Shown here one piece after another: positions 8,809-16,336 of a DNA stretch of 64,000 bases (positions are counted from its first letter, which is position 1; every line of letters starts with the position of its first letter). The position numbers and the translations under genes are program-made. The notes under the pieces are model-generated. The model was given only the letters and a program-made list of their open reading frames with translations, did no database searches and had not been told where the DNA came from. Source of the DNA: Massiliimalia timonensis (GTDB taxonomy: Bacteria > Bacillota > Clostridia > Oscillospirales > Ruminococcaceae); contig NZ_FYDD01000002.1 in NCBI RefSeq assembly GCF_900186585.1, positions 62,001 to 126,000 of the forward strand, given 5' to 3'.

Positions 8809-9561
8809 TTACCTTTTATGCTTGGCACAGTATTCCCTCATATTGGTGCTGCCAGTTTCAATCCAGAAGGCTGTGTATGCGTAACGGTCTACAATCGCTT
8901 CTGCCCGTACTCCTTCGCCCAGACGTTTCACCCAGTCATCCTTGCGGTATTGTGTACAGAAGATGGTAGAGGTTGTATCCGAGCGCCTTTCCATAAGTTC
9001 AAACAGGAAGTAGAGTTCCGTATCCGATATGTCAGACACCAGCCACTCATCCAGTATCAGGAGAGGTATCCGGCTGTAACGTTCAAGCAGCTTCCTTTGA
9101 TTCCCGGCAACTACGGTGGAGTCCCCATACTCCATTAGCAGATCAGGCAGCCTGACATACCGTACCCTGACATGGTTCAGGCAGGCTTCTTTTCCCAGGG
9201 CACAGGCCAGGTAGGTCTTCCCTGAACCGGTAAATCCCTGGAGGATGATGCTCTGGTGCAAACCGATGTACTGGCCACTGAACAGGTTCTCAATGAGCTC
9301 CCTGTTTAATCCGCGGCTGGCATAGATGACTCCCTGCCGGTTTGCCTGCGGAAAACGGAGCTTTGCTGACTTGATCAGCCGCTGTATCTTCCCATTGTAT
9401 TTCTCCTGGTAAATGTAGTCCACCAGCCGCTGCATCCTTTCATCGAAGGGCAGGGCTATTGTCGCAGGATCCGCCTGCTGTACCTCCAGCCCTTTGATTG
9501 CCTCGCCCAGATTAATTTCACGCAGCTTGCGCCTGGTCTCTTCATTGATCATCTCTGCCAC
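8809..9561 (-). CDS. istB: IS21 transposition helper ATPase IstB
   Basis: 250 residues of the IstB/DnaC-like AAA+ family: Walker A 'GFTGSGKTYLACALG', Walker B 'RIPLLILDEW', an arginine-containing 'SDTTSTIFCTQYRKDDW' and 'GEGVRAEAIVDRYAYTAFWIE'. IstB hydrolyses ATP and directs the IstA transposase to target DNA. Its start overlaps the istA stop by 20 nt, the usual translational coupling. It appears intact. Confidence 0.96.
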   Translation of the reverse strand: MAEMINEETRRKLREINLGEAIKGLEVQQADPATIALPFDERMQRLVDYIYQEKYNGKIQRLIKSAKLRFPQANRQGVIYASRGLNRELIENLFSGQYIGLHQSIILQGFTGSGKTYLACALGKEACLNHVRVRYVRLPDLLMEYGDSTVVAGNQRKLLERYSRIPLLILDEWLVSDISDTELYFLFELMERRSDTTSTIFCTQYRKDDWVKRLGEGVRAEAIVDRYAYTAFWIETGSTNMREYCAKHKR

Positions 9562-11110
9562 CTCCGTAATAGCTGCTTCCCCTCAGGTATCCCATCTGGG
9601 AATGGTCCTTTGCATTTGCTTTTTTGCGCTCTACGTAAATCTCATCTTGATTGGATGCAAGGATCGAATTAAGATGGTGGTAACGGGGCTTTTTAATCCC
9701 GCTGGTGATGGCAAACTCACAGGCAGCTTCCAGGCGCGCTTCGGAGTATTTGTTGCTCAGTCTCAGGACGGCCAGCGCAGGGTTATAGCCCTGTTCTTTT
9801 ATGGGAACCCCCTCAAAGATACGGTCAATCGCCTGTACCGTATAATCGCCGATGGATCGTGCCCAGTTTTTGATCCGGATATCATCCCATGGGGAAAACT
9901 TGAACTTATCCGGCATATCTTCCGGATGGGTGGAATACTGGTTCCTCCGGCCAGCCGGGAAGCGGTTATGCGTGGCTATGCGAGCAGAACCGCTGTAGAT
10001 CTCCACGGTGCTGTCCGTAACCTTTAGGTCAACACTCTTCCTGGCGTACTGGTAAGGACAAGAGTACCGGTTATACTCAAAGACGACATGGTAGTCGATG
10101 TTTACCTTCCTGCCATAGACCCACGTGGCGATCTCATAAGGGACAGACGGCAGTGGATGCAGGAACGGCTTCTCATCCAGGTAAGCGTCATAGCGGCTCC
10201 CTTCACGTTTCTGGAAACTATCGTGGTTGAAGCCGTAGAGCTTTTTTGCAACGGCAGCTTTCAGATCCTCAAAGCTGTAAAAAGTCTCGTTCCTCAGCCG
10301 TGCGATGATCGCTGTTGCAATCTTCCCCACTGTGCCTTCCACGGAAGCTTTCTGTTTGGGTTTACAGATGCCTGCCGGCATGATGGCTGTCTGGTAGTGG
10401 CTGCCCAGGGCTTCATAATCCGCAGTCAGGACAACTTCCCCTTCTCTGGGATGGGATACAACGCCCGTCTTCAGGTTATCGCAGACAAGACGCGTGGCAA
10501 CCCCGCCGAAGAACCCATACATGTGGATGTGGGCGCGGATAAAGCTGTCCATCTTCATGTCCCGGCAGGGTTCCACGTAGGAGTACTGGCTGTAGGGCAG
10601 TGTCCCTACAAACAGGTATACGGTTACGATCTCCCCTGTGGAAGTGTCGACATAGGTCATGGTAGGCCCTGACCAATCTACCTCCACAGCAACGCCGGGC
10701 TTATGTTCCAGGTGGTTCGTAAGCTTGTTTACAATCGTGTATTCGCTGTAGCCCTGGCAGTATTTCGTATATCCCATGGGAATGTTGCCAGACGCCCTGC
10801 ATTTGTCCTGGTATTCCTGCCAAAGGAGCTTCAGCGTCACGCCCGTACGTTTCAGTTCCTGATGGACATACTCGTAATCCGGCTTGTCATACAAGCTTTC
10901 CAGGGCAAACTTGTCCGGATAAAACTTGCGGTAAACCGTATCCTCATCCATCTGGGCGATGTCCTCATAGGATATGCCCATCCTGTCAGCGATGTGGAAC
11001 ACATCACCGACAGAGTTCTTTGAAATGTGCCTGCTGGCGGCGATTGCATTCCGCCCCATCCCGGCACTGCGAAGCTCCAGTATCAGCTTCACGTTAATCT
11101 TTTTGGCCAT
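9542..11110 (-). CDS. istA: IS21 transposase IstA
   Basis: 522 residues with an N-terminal HTH ('LILELRSAGMGRNAIAASRHISKNSV'), an integrase-like catalytic core with 'VEVDWSGPTMTYVD' (first Asp), 'RLVCDNLKTGVV' (second Asp) and 'PKQKASVEGTVG' (Glu), and the C-terminal 'YSCPYQYARKSVDLKV' region. ATG 11110 is preceded by AAAGGAGG. All three catalytic acidic positions of the DDE triad are present, so the element may still be active. Confidence 0.96.
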   Translation of the reverse strand: MAKKINVKLILELRSAGMGRNAIAASRHISKNSVGDVFHIADRMGISYEDIAQMDEDTVYRKFYPDKFALESLYDKPDYEYVHQELKRTGVTLKLLWQEYQDKCRASGNIPMGYTKYCQGYSEYTIVNKLTNHLEHKPGVAVEVDWSGPTMTYVDTSTGEIVTVYLFVGTLPYSQYSYVEPCRDMKMDSFIRAHIHMYGFFGGVATRLVCDNLKTGVVSHPREGEVVLTADYEALGSHYQTAIMPAGICKPKQKASVEGTVGKIATAIIARLRNETFYSFEDLKAAVAKKLYGFNHDSFQKREGSRYDAYLDEKPFLHPLPSVPYEIATWVYGRKVNIDYHVVFEYNRYSCPYQYARKSVDLKVTDSTVEIYSGSARIATHNRFPAGRRNQYSTHPEDMPDKFKFSPWDDIRIKNWARSIGDYTVQAIDRIFEGVPIKEQGYNPALAVLRLSNKYSEARLEAACEFAITSGIKKPRYHHLNSILASNQDEIYVERKKANAKDHSQMGYLRGSSYYGGGRDDQ

Positions 11111-12452
11111 GTTTTCGGCCTCCTTTCATAGAATCGGAGACTATTTCTCCAATAAAGATTCTACAAAAGAATAGCTGAAGTAAAAACCTGGCCTCTCGGC
11201 ATCGGGGCGGATCTATTGCATGAACTGATCAATGGTGGATCACTTATGTGTACTGGTGGATCTCAAAAGCGTATCGATGGCCCTCATAGCGTGAAATATT
11301 CAACTGGGGTGCATAGGCTGATTGACCCCTTGCATAATGTTATTCATAGAACCTGCAATATTTTGACCGACTGCACCGCCGACAGCCATACTTGCCATCA
11401 TTGCAGCCATATTAAAGCCGTCACCACCACCGCCGAGGTTTACATCGCCGGCGCCGTTAGAACCCATCTGCCCAAGTGATTCTGCTCCGGCAATACCAAC
11501 CTCTGCTTGCTTTTCAACTTGGAAAGCCCCAATGTTAGAGGATTGTGTTTGCTTATGTTGAGCATACTGACCTTCTTCACGCTGAATACGCAGAGTTTCC
11601 TCGTAGTTTTCTGCTTCAATACGCTGTTTTGCAGCAATATCTTTGATTCGAGCTTCCGCTTCCGCTTGGGTAGTTGCCGCAGCAATATCTCTTGTTACTC
11701 CCATAAGAGAACGATATCCTTCACTTGTTTTATCAATCTCAATCGAACCAATATCAACGCCGGAAACATCAACTCCGAAAGTTTCTCTCAATCGTTCACC
11801 AATGTCGAGTTCAATAACATCGTTAATTTGTGATACTTTCGTTTCAATCTGTATCAAAGGTATGTTATGGGCGGCAGGAGCATTGGCAACGGTATCCTTA
11901 ACATACCTATTTACCGCATCTTTTACTTGTGCTTGGAAGTCTGCAAGATTAAATGCGTTCAACCTATGTAATTTGATAAACTCCCTATAATCTGAAATTT
12001 TAAAACTAATTGTCCCCCTAACAGCGACAGGGACGCCAAAATCCAAAAATCTTGGGTCATATACATCAAAGAACGGTACACCAAATTTCACTTGAATAAT
12101 TTGCGCAAGATTTATGAAATATACTTCTGCTTGGAAAGGCGTACCACCGTCATATGCAAGGCCTACAATACTTGCAAGTATCGGGAAGTTTTCGGTTTTA
12201 ATTATTTGGTCAAACGGACCCACAATAAAATCTTGCATCGTTCCGTTCTGCTGCTTGTAAACAAAAACTGCCACTTCTCCATCTTTAACTCTTAATGACG
12301 AACCCCAACGAATGGCATTCTCACGATTATTGTTGTCTTGTTGAGAACCATTAGGATGCCATTTCCAAATTAAATACGATGACTCGTCACAGCGTATTTC
12401 ATCCATAAAGCCGTCTGCTCTTGGCTTACTGAAAATCGACATTGTTTTTTTC

Positions 12453-13187
12453 TCACTTTCTGATTTGTTTTTTATTTTTCTTATTGGTAATACCGTATGT
12501 AGTACCTAAAATAATGGCATCAAAAATAATATCCAATCCCGCAAATTCGCCGCTAAACAAACGAATAATATTGAAAATAACAAGAAGTATCAAAACAACT
12601 GCAAACACTATATTAGGCATTGACCTAAAATAACTGGCTATCATACTTCCGACAGAAGCCGTAGTATGCGAAAACTTTCCCAATGATATATCTTTTTCAG
12701 TTTTTTCATATATTTCCTCGACTTGTGCAAAAACGGGGTCTTGTTGCAAAGTTATTTGAGCTTTATGATATGCCTGCTCAAATTTTGCAACCCAAGCCTC
12801 AAAAATGTTCTTATCTATTTCACCATTAATATTTGACGAAGCCAAAATCATAAACTCAATAATATCTTCTTTCGCATTCGGAATGGGGTAGTTACGAATC
12901 ATCATCGTTTTTTGCTCAATAGAGGTGGCTCTATTAAGTTCCCAATAAAGTTGTTGAACCGAACTTGTAACTGATGAGCCTCTCAATTCGTAACCACAAG
13001 ACGGGCAACTGATGACAAAAGAGTTAATAACCTCACCACAATTAGGGCATTTGTGTATTTCACCATCGTAAAATGTTTTTCGCTCATTTTTCACCACCTT
13101 TTTATGCGGAATAACCGTCGAGCCACAGTTGGCACAAAATTTTACCCCTTCTTTCAATTCTTGTCCGCAATTAACGCAAAACGCCAT
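12453..13187 (-). CDS. Zinc-ribbon membrane protein (double zinc ribbon, C-terminal membrane helices)
   Basis: 244 residues beginning 'MAFCVNCGQELKEGVKFCANCG'; AAGGAG lies 7 nt upstream of this ATG, which is preferred over the upstream TTG. A first zinc ribbon is followed by a second one ('HKCPNCGEVINSFVISCPSCGYEL', cysteines in CxxC pairs), a helical soluble domain, and near the C-terminus two hydrophobic segments ('NIVFAVVLILLVIFNIIRLF' and 'GLDIIFDAIILGTTYGI'). The zinc ribbons and membrane tail resemble the downstream SPFH and DUF6591 proteins in style and suggest that they assemble together. It lies 23 nt behind the XRE gene. No enzymatic motif is seen. Confidence 0.7.
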   Translation of the reverse strand: MAFCVNCGQELKEGVKFCANCGSTVIPHKKVVKNERKTFYDGEIHKCPNCGEVINSFVISCPSCGYELRGSSVTSSVQQLYWELNRATSIEQKTMMIRNYPIPNAKEDIIEFMILASSNINGEIDKNIFEAWVAKFEQAYHKAQITLQQDPVFAQVEEIYEKTEKDISLGKFSHTTASVGSMIASYFRSMPNIVFAVVLILLVIFNIIRLFSGEFAGLDIIFDAIILGTTYGITNKKNKKQIRK

Positions 13188-13210
13188 TTCATATCTCCTT
13201 CTTTTCAAAA

Positions 13211-13423
13211 TTAGTATTCTTCTTGACGAACAGCATCACATATATCCCCGATATTACAGTCAAGATAATCACAAATTCTCAACAAAACAGAAAGTGCTAC
13301 TTCTTCGTTCTTTCTCATTTTAGTCATAGTACCTGTTGCTATATTTAAGTCCTTACGAAGTGTAGCGGGTGATATGTCCTTTTCAATCAGCAATATCCAA
13401 AGCTTTTTATAACTAATTCTCAC
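13211..13423 (-). CDS. XRE-family helix-turn-helix regulator, first gene of the switched operon
   Basis: 70 residues of a Cro/CI-type HTH ('LLIEKDISPATLRKDLNIATGTMTKMRKNEEVALSVLLRICDYLDCNIGDICDAV'). The GTG at 13423 has AAGGA 7 nt upstream. It opens the minus-strand operon that continues with the zinc-ribbon, SPFH, DUF6591 and membrane genes. Its start codon is 156 bp from the left inverted repeat of the putative promoter switch, so it would be the first gene transcribed in the ON state. It may feed back on that operon. Confidence 0.85.
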   Translation of the reverse strand: MRISYKKLWILLIEKDISPATLRKDLNIATGTMTKMRKNEEVALSVLLRICDYLDCNIGDICDAVRQEEY

Positions 13424-13669
13424 ATTTCATTCCTTCTTTAAGACTTGCACCTACCTATAGCCACACAAGCTACTTTTGATACGAACTGAAATAAAATTCA
13501 CAACTTCTTGAGACTACAAGTTCAAAATAAAAACCGTAATCTAACGGCTAAAATATTTCATATGCACCACGCAGTGCCACAACATAATCTGTATTATGTT
13601 GTAACTCAAGATAGATTGCTCGGCAAAGATAGATATAATAATCAAATAAAACCTATTAAAAGGCATAAC

Positions 13670-13720
13670 AAAAAAGCCTTTCCACACTTTCAAAAAGAAA
13701 GATTAAGGAAAGGCTTTTTT
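13670..13720. terminator. Bidirectional terminator inside the invertible segment
   Basis: A 14-bp stem (13670-13683 AAAAAAGCCTTTCC with 13707-13720) carries an A run on the left and a T run on the right. It insulates the two halves of the segment and stops recombinase transcripts from reading into the operon in either orientation. Confidence 0.8.
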
Positions 13721-13775
13721 GTCATGTTCAATTATTTCAGCTTGCCAACCAAACTTTTGAAAGATTAAAAAACAG

Positions 13776-13804
13776 TTGATTTTAAGTTAAAATAACGCTA
13801 TAAT
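13776..13804 (+). promoter_or_regulatory. Promoter inside the invertible segment (currently facing away from the operon)
   Basis: TTGATT (13776-13781), a 17-bp spacer and a perfect TATAAT (13799-13804). It is the strongest promoter-like sequence in the intergenic region. As drawn it reads right across the right repeat into the terminator at 13874-13897. Confidence 0.72.
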
Positions 13805-13873
13805 ATATTTAACAATTCATGGTCGTTGTAATTTCAGACTAATCAAATACAACATAATACAGATTATGTCGTC

Positions 13874-13897
13874 ACCGCCATTTCTATGGCGGTTTTT
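13874..13897 (+). terminator. Terminator facing the switch promoter
   Basis: Stem 13874-13881 (ACCGCCAT) with 13886-13893, loop TTCT and T5 at 13893-13897. The T run lies only on the plus-strand side, so it stops transcripts leaving the switch to the right. It overlaps the recombinase stop codon. Confidence 0.75.
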
Positions 13898-14738
13898 ATA
13901 TTATCAGACGCATATTTTCAAGCTTACGGCGGTGTTCAGTGCCACTTGAAATGATATAAATGCGAGTAGTATTGATGCTCTCGTGACCGAGAATGTCAGC
14001 AAGCTTGGCAATATCTTTTTCAATTCTGTAAAAGGTACGAGCGAATAAATGGCGTAGGTTATGCGGAAACACTTTATTGGGATTAACCCCGGCTTGCTCA
14101 CATAAAGCTTTCATCTCTCGCCAGATATTGCATCGACTTATAGGTTTGCCCGATTTCGTGATAAATATTGACCCCGAAGTAATGTTGTGTTCTTTAGCAT
14201 ACTTTTGTAGTTTTTTACAAAGGTCTTTTACGATAAACACTTTACGACTCTTGCCCTTACAAGAAACTATCGCTTCACCATAATTAATAGCCTCAACCGT
14301 AATAAATTCTAATTCACTAACACGAATGCCTGTAGCGCAGATTGTTTGGATCAGCAGGGATAGGCGTTCGTTCTTTTTATGCTCTGCTGCTCGGACAAGC
14401 GCGATATACTCCTGTTTCGTTAGTTCACTTTCCTCAGAACAGTATGTTTTTCGTTGCACCTTAAATTGCTTGATGCACATATCTGTCCAACCGACAAATT
14501 TAAGAAAAGTGTTTAGCGCAGCAATCATGGAATTAGCACTGGTTAAAGCAAAGCTGTTTTCCAAATAGGCTTTATATTCAAGGACAAGGGACTTGTCAAT
14601 AATCATGCCATTCATAAAATCTGCAAAGCGGCGAATATCCCTAAGATATTTCTCAATCGTGTTACTGCTCCTTTCCTCATTTACCAGCATTTTCTTAAAG
14701 TTTTGCAACAATTCTGCTGTAATAATTCTCTTTTTCAT
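13896..14738 (-). CDS. Tyrosine recombinase (XerC/XerD-like), candidate invertase of the adjacent switch
   Basis: 280 residues. An N-terminal SAM-like core-binding domain ('NTIEKYLRDIRRFADFMNG') precedes a catalytic domain with Arg139 (CATGIRVSELE), His226 and Arg229 (PHNLRHLFA), His252 and the nucleophile Tyr261 (LGHESINTTRIY). All key residues except the less conserved lysine are clear. GGAGG precedes ATG 14738. It is an orphan, not paired with a second Xer gene. Its 3' end abuts the dif-like inverted repeats, so promoter inversion is a more likely job than island integration, for which a serine recombinase is present. A palindrome at 14764-14783 may be its operator. Confidence 0.92.
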   Translation of the reverse strand: MKKRIITAELLQNFKKMLVNEERSSNTIEKYLRDIRRFADFMNGMIIDKSLVLEYKAYLENSFALTSANSMIAALNTFLKFVGWTDMCIKQFKVQRKTYCSEESELTKQEYIALVRAAEHKKNERLSLLIQTICATGIRVSELEFITVEAINYGEAIVSCKGKSRKVFIVKDLCKKLQKYAKEHNITSGSIFITKSGKPISRCNIWREMKALCEQAGVNPNKVFPHNLRHLFARTFYRIEKDIAKLADILGHESINTTRIYIISSGTEHRRKLENMRLII

Positions 14739-14763
14739 ATCAAATACCTCCGTTTTTATTTTA

Positions 14764-14783
14764 CAATAGTAACTTTACTATTG
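14764..14783. promoter_or_regulatory. Palindromic operator candidate upstream of the tyrosine recombinase
   Basis: 8-bp perfect arms CAATAGTA (14764-14771) and TACTATTG (14776-14783) separated by 4 bp, 26 bp before the recombinase start and between divergent genes. The binding protein is unknown; the excisionase-like HTH protein at 14938 is a candidate. Confidence 0.4.
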
Positions 14784-14937
14784 CGTAACGGAGTATTATT
14801 TACGGTACTTCAAAAAGCAAGTAAATTACAATTAGGGGATCGCAATTATAAAAAACAACAAAATCATACGCAAACCTACAATTATCTTTACAAATCCAGT
14901 GTTTTTCGCTATAATTTTATTAAGCGAGGTGTTACAA

Positions 14938-15132
14938 ATGCTTGAAATTGAAAATCGCTATTACTCTATGGTAGAGATATGCAAATACTTGGGCATAAGC
15001 AGAGATACTGCATTAAAATGGATTGCAAATAAAAATATGCCGGCACACAAGGTCGGCAAAAAGTGGATGTTCAAAGTGTCTGAAATTGATGCTTGGGTAA
15101 ACAGTGGGCAAGCGGAAGAACATACAGATTGA
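14938..15132 (+). CDS. Excisionase-family (HTH_17) DNA-binding protein
   Basis: 64 residues: 'MLEIENRYYSMVEICKYLGISRDTALKWIANKNMPAHKVGKKWMFKVSEIDAWVNSG', a MerR/excisionase-type winged HTH with the usual 'GKKWMFKVSEIDAW' ending. GAGGTG lies upstream of ATG 14938. Such proteins steer recombination directionality or regulate restriction genes. It is followed after 9 nt by the nuclease-like gene and then the serine recombinase, probably in one operon. Confidence 0.85.
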   Translation: MLEIENRYYSMVEICKYLGISRDTALKWIANKNMPAHKVGKKWMFKVSEIDAWVNSGQAEEHTD

Positions 15133-15141
15133 GGTGAATTT

Positions 15142-16319
15142 ATGCATATACCTAGCGAAAAGGTTTACAACAGAATGCGTTCTGAGGTGGTCTCGATATG
15201 GTATGTTCCTGCTAATGACGGAGAAGAAACCGCTCTGTTGATAAAAGCCCCAACACCTACATTAAAAGCATTAATCATTGGTTGTCCAATACAGTTGTTG
15301 TTTGGAAAAATGAACAACTACCTATGCATCGGTATAAGAATAAAGGATATGCCGAACACTCCTGCTTTAATATCAGGTCCTCAAATTGATTTAGAAGAAC
15401 ACAAAGCACTAATGCAATCAATAAAGCAAAGAAAATTCCCTATTTTTCTTTTCAATGAAATGGATATTTGTGTAGCATCGTCCTCTGTTGAAATCACGGA
15501 AGAAATATCTGCTCAATTATCGTTATTTATCGGAAACGAAAACCAATTATATGTAGGAAAATTTAATGACGAGGTTTCTCATGCCGTTGACTGTTTTGTA
15601 CATTCAATCGACAAAATGCAACAGTACCAAAACGCTCACGCCATACCAACTCTTGAAGTATGCGTAAAAATAGATACTTGGAAAACAAATAGTATTTATT
15701 TCATAAACAATGATTCTTATAACGAGATCAACATTGCAAGCAATCTTGAAGGTGCAAATTTTGAAAATACAATCTGGGGGTCTTTAGAATCGGTTTTTCC
15801 TAAAACATTGTATAAAAGCCCAACAGTCAAGAACGGAGAAAAAGTACGCAAGTTTATTGATGTCTTTGCATTTCATCAATATGGTAGTTTTTTAATAGAA
15901 GCCAAAGATCTTTCTGTAATTCAAGCTGGCTTTAACAGGAACGAAACCAAGCGTCTTGCTGGAATCCAAAAGCAGTCAGAAAAAGCAATTAAACAACTTG
16001 TCGGCGCAGTTAATGCTTTTAAACGTGGAGCACTATTATTTGATTCTAAAGGGAACGAAATATGCGTAGATAGAACAATCCCCCTCACTGCATTGTGTTA
16101 ATTACCGAATTAATGACAAGTGGTGGCTGGGACAGTATTACAAAACAACTATTAGATGCCATAGAAGAAACAGGTGCACTATTCCATCTTCTTGATTTAA
16201 GAGAATTTATAATATTATTAAAACAAAGTTCAGGCAAACCCGAACTAATTGATTATAACTTAGTAGAAAGATGCAAATTTTTCTGTCAAAAGAGAAGTGT
16301 ATTTATACGGGGAATTTGA
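15142..16319 (+). pseudogene. Predicted nuclease-like protein, frameshifted near its 3' end
   Basis: The frame from ATG 15142 ends at 16101 with 'RTIPLTALC'. The next frame continues with 'VLITELMTSGGWDSITKQLLDAIEETGALFHLLDLREF' to 16319. One missing T in CCCCTCAC at about 16081-16088 would give 'TIPLHCIVLITELM' and one protein of about 390 residues. The centre has 'VFAFHQYGSFLIEAKD', a D...ExK arrangement of PD-(D/E)xK nucleases, and 'KAIKQLVGAVNAFKRGALLF'. I recognise no named family. It sits between an excisionase-like gene and the serine recombinase. The nuclease label is tentative. Confidence 0.6.
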
Positions 16320-16336
16320 TTCTAGGAGGTGAATTT

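Larger units (their letters stand above)
8707..11302 (-). mobile_element. IS21-family insertion sequence (2596 bp)
   Basis: It carries istA and istB. The ends are inverted repeats: left TGATTATTTCACGC (8707-8720), right complement TGAATATTTCACGC (11302-11289). Both ends also hold an internal repeat with ATACGCTTTTGGGATCCACC-type sequence, as IS21 elements do. Flanking copies of ACTGG at 8702-8706 and 11303-11307 are a 5-bp target duplication. A 10-bp stem hairpin (8731-8740 with 8744-8753) lies near the left end. The clean duplication and intact genes suggest a recent insertion. Confidence 0.93.
8477..12442 (-). pseudogene. SPFH-domain protein with C-terminal GYF_2-like domain, split by IS21-family insertion
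   Basis: Two halves flank the IS. The first, 12442-11303 (380 codons), has an SPFH/band-7 domain ('VRCTISFKISDYREFIKLHRLNAF'-like region, 'LRETFGVDVSGVDIGSIEIDKTSEGY') and a Gly/Met-rich C-terminus. The second, 8701-8477 (74 codons), has 'YYIAVNNQATGPFDFTILK' and 'LTSDSLVWTNGMDQWKAAGTVD', a GYF_2/DUF4339-type domain. Deleting the IS and one copy of the ACTGG target repeat restores a continuous 454-residue frame reading HPSVVPPP across the joint. SPFH proteins scaffold membrane microdomains. The IS places a stop (TGA 11300-11302) after residue 380. The gene follows the zinc-ribbon gene by 10 nt. Confidence 0.88.
13579..13872. other. Putative invertible promoter switch bounded by dif-like inverted repeats
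   Basis: 25-bp inverted repeats at 13579-13603 and 13848-13872 match with one mismatch (22 bp identical). Each is itself a dyad: inner arms CATAA and TTATG around a 6-bp centre (TCTGTA / TACAGA), the layout of Xer/dif recombination sites. The 244 bp between them hold a consensus-like promoter pointing right and a bidirectional terminator. A tyrosine recombinase lies 23 bp to the right. Inversion would point the promoter left at the XRE/zinc-ribbon/SPFH operon. The geometry is seen directly; inversion itself is inferred. Confidence 0.72.

Noticed and set aside
10088-10672. 194-codon frame antisense to istA
   Set aside because: istA has an intact DDE transposase sequence; the antisense frame is incidental.
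13508-13768. 86-codon plus-strand reading frame in the switch region
   Set aside because: It crosses the left inverted repeat and the strong terminator at 13670-13720, has no ribosome binding site and no protein-like composition.
13896-14738. Tyrosine recombinase as the integrase of the ssrA island
   Set aside because: It is central in the island, not next to a border, while a large serine recombinase lies at the right border and dif-like repeats abut the tyrosine recombinase.
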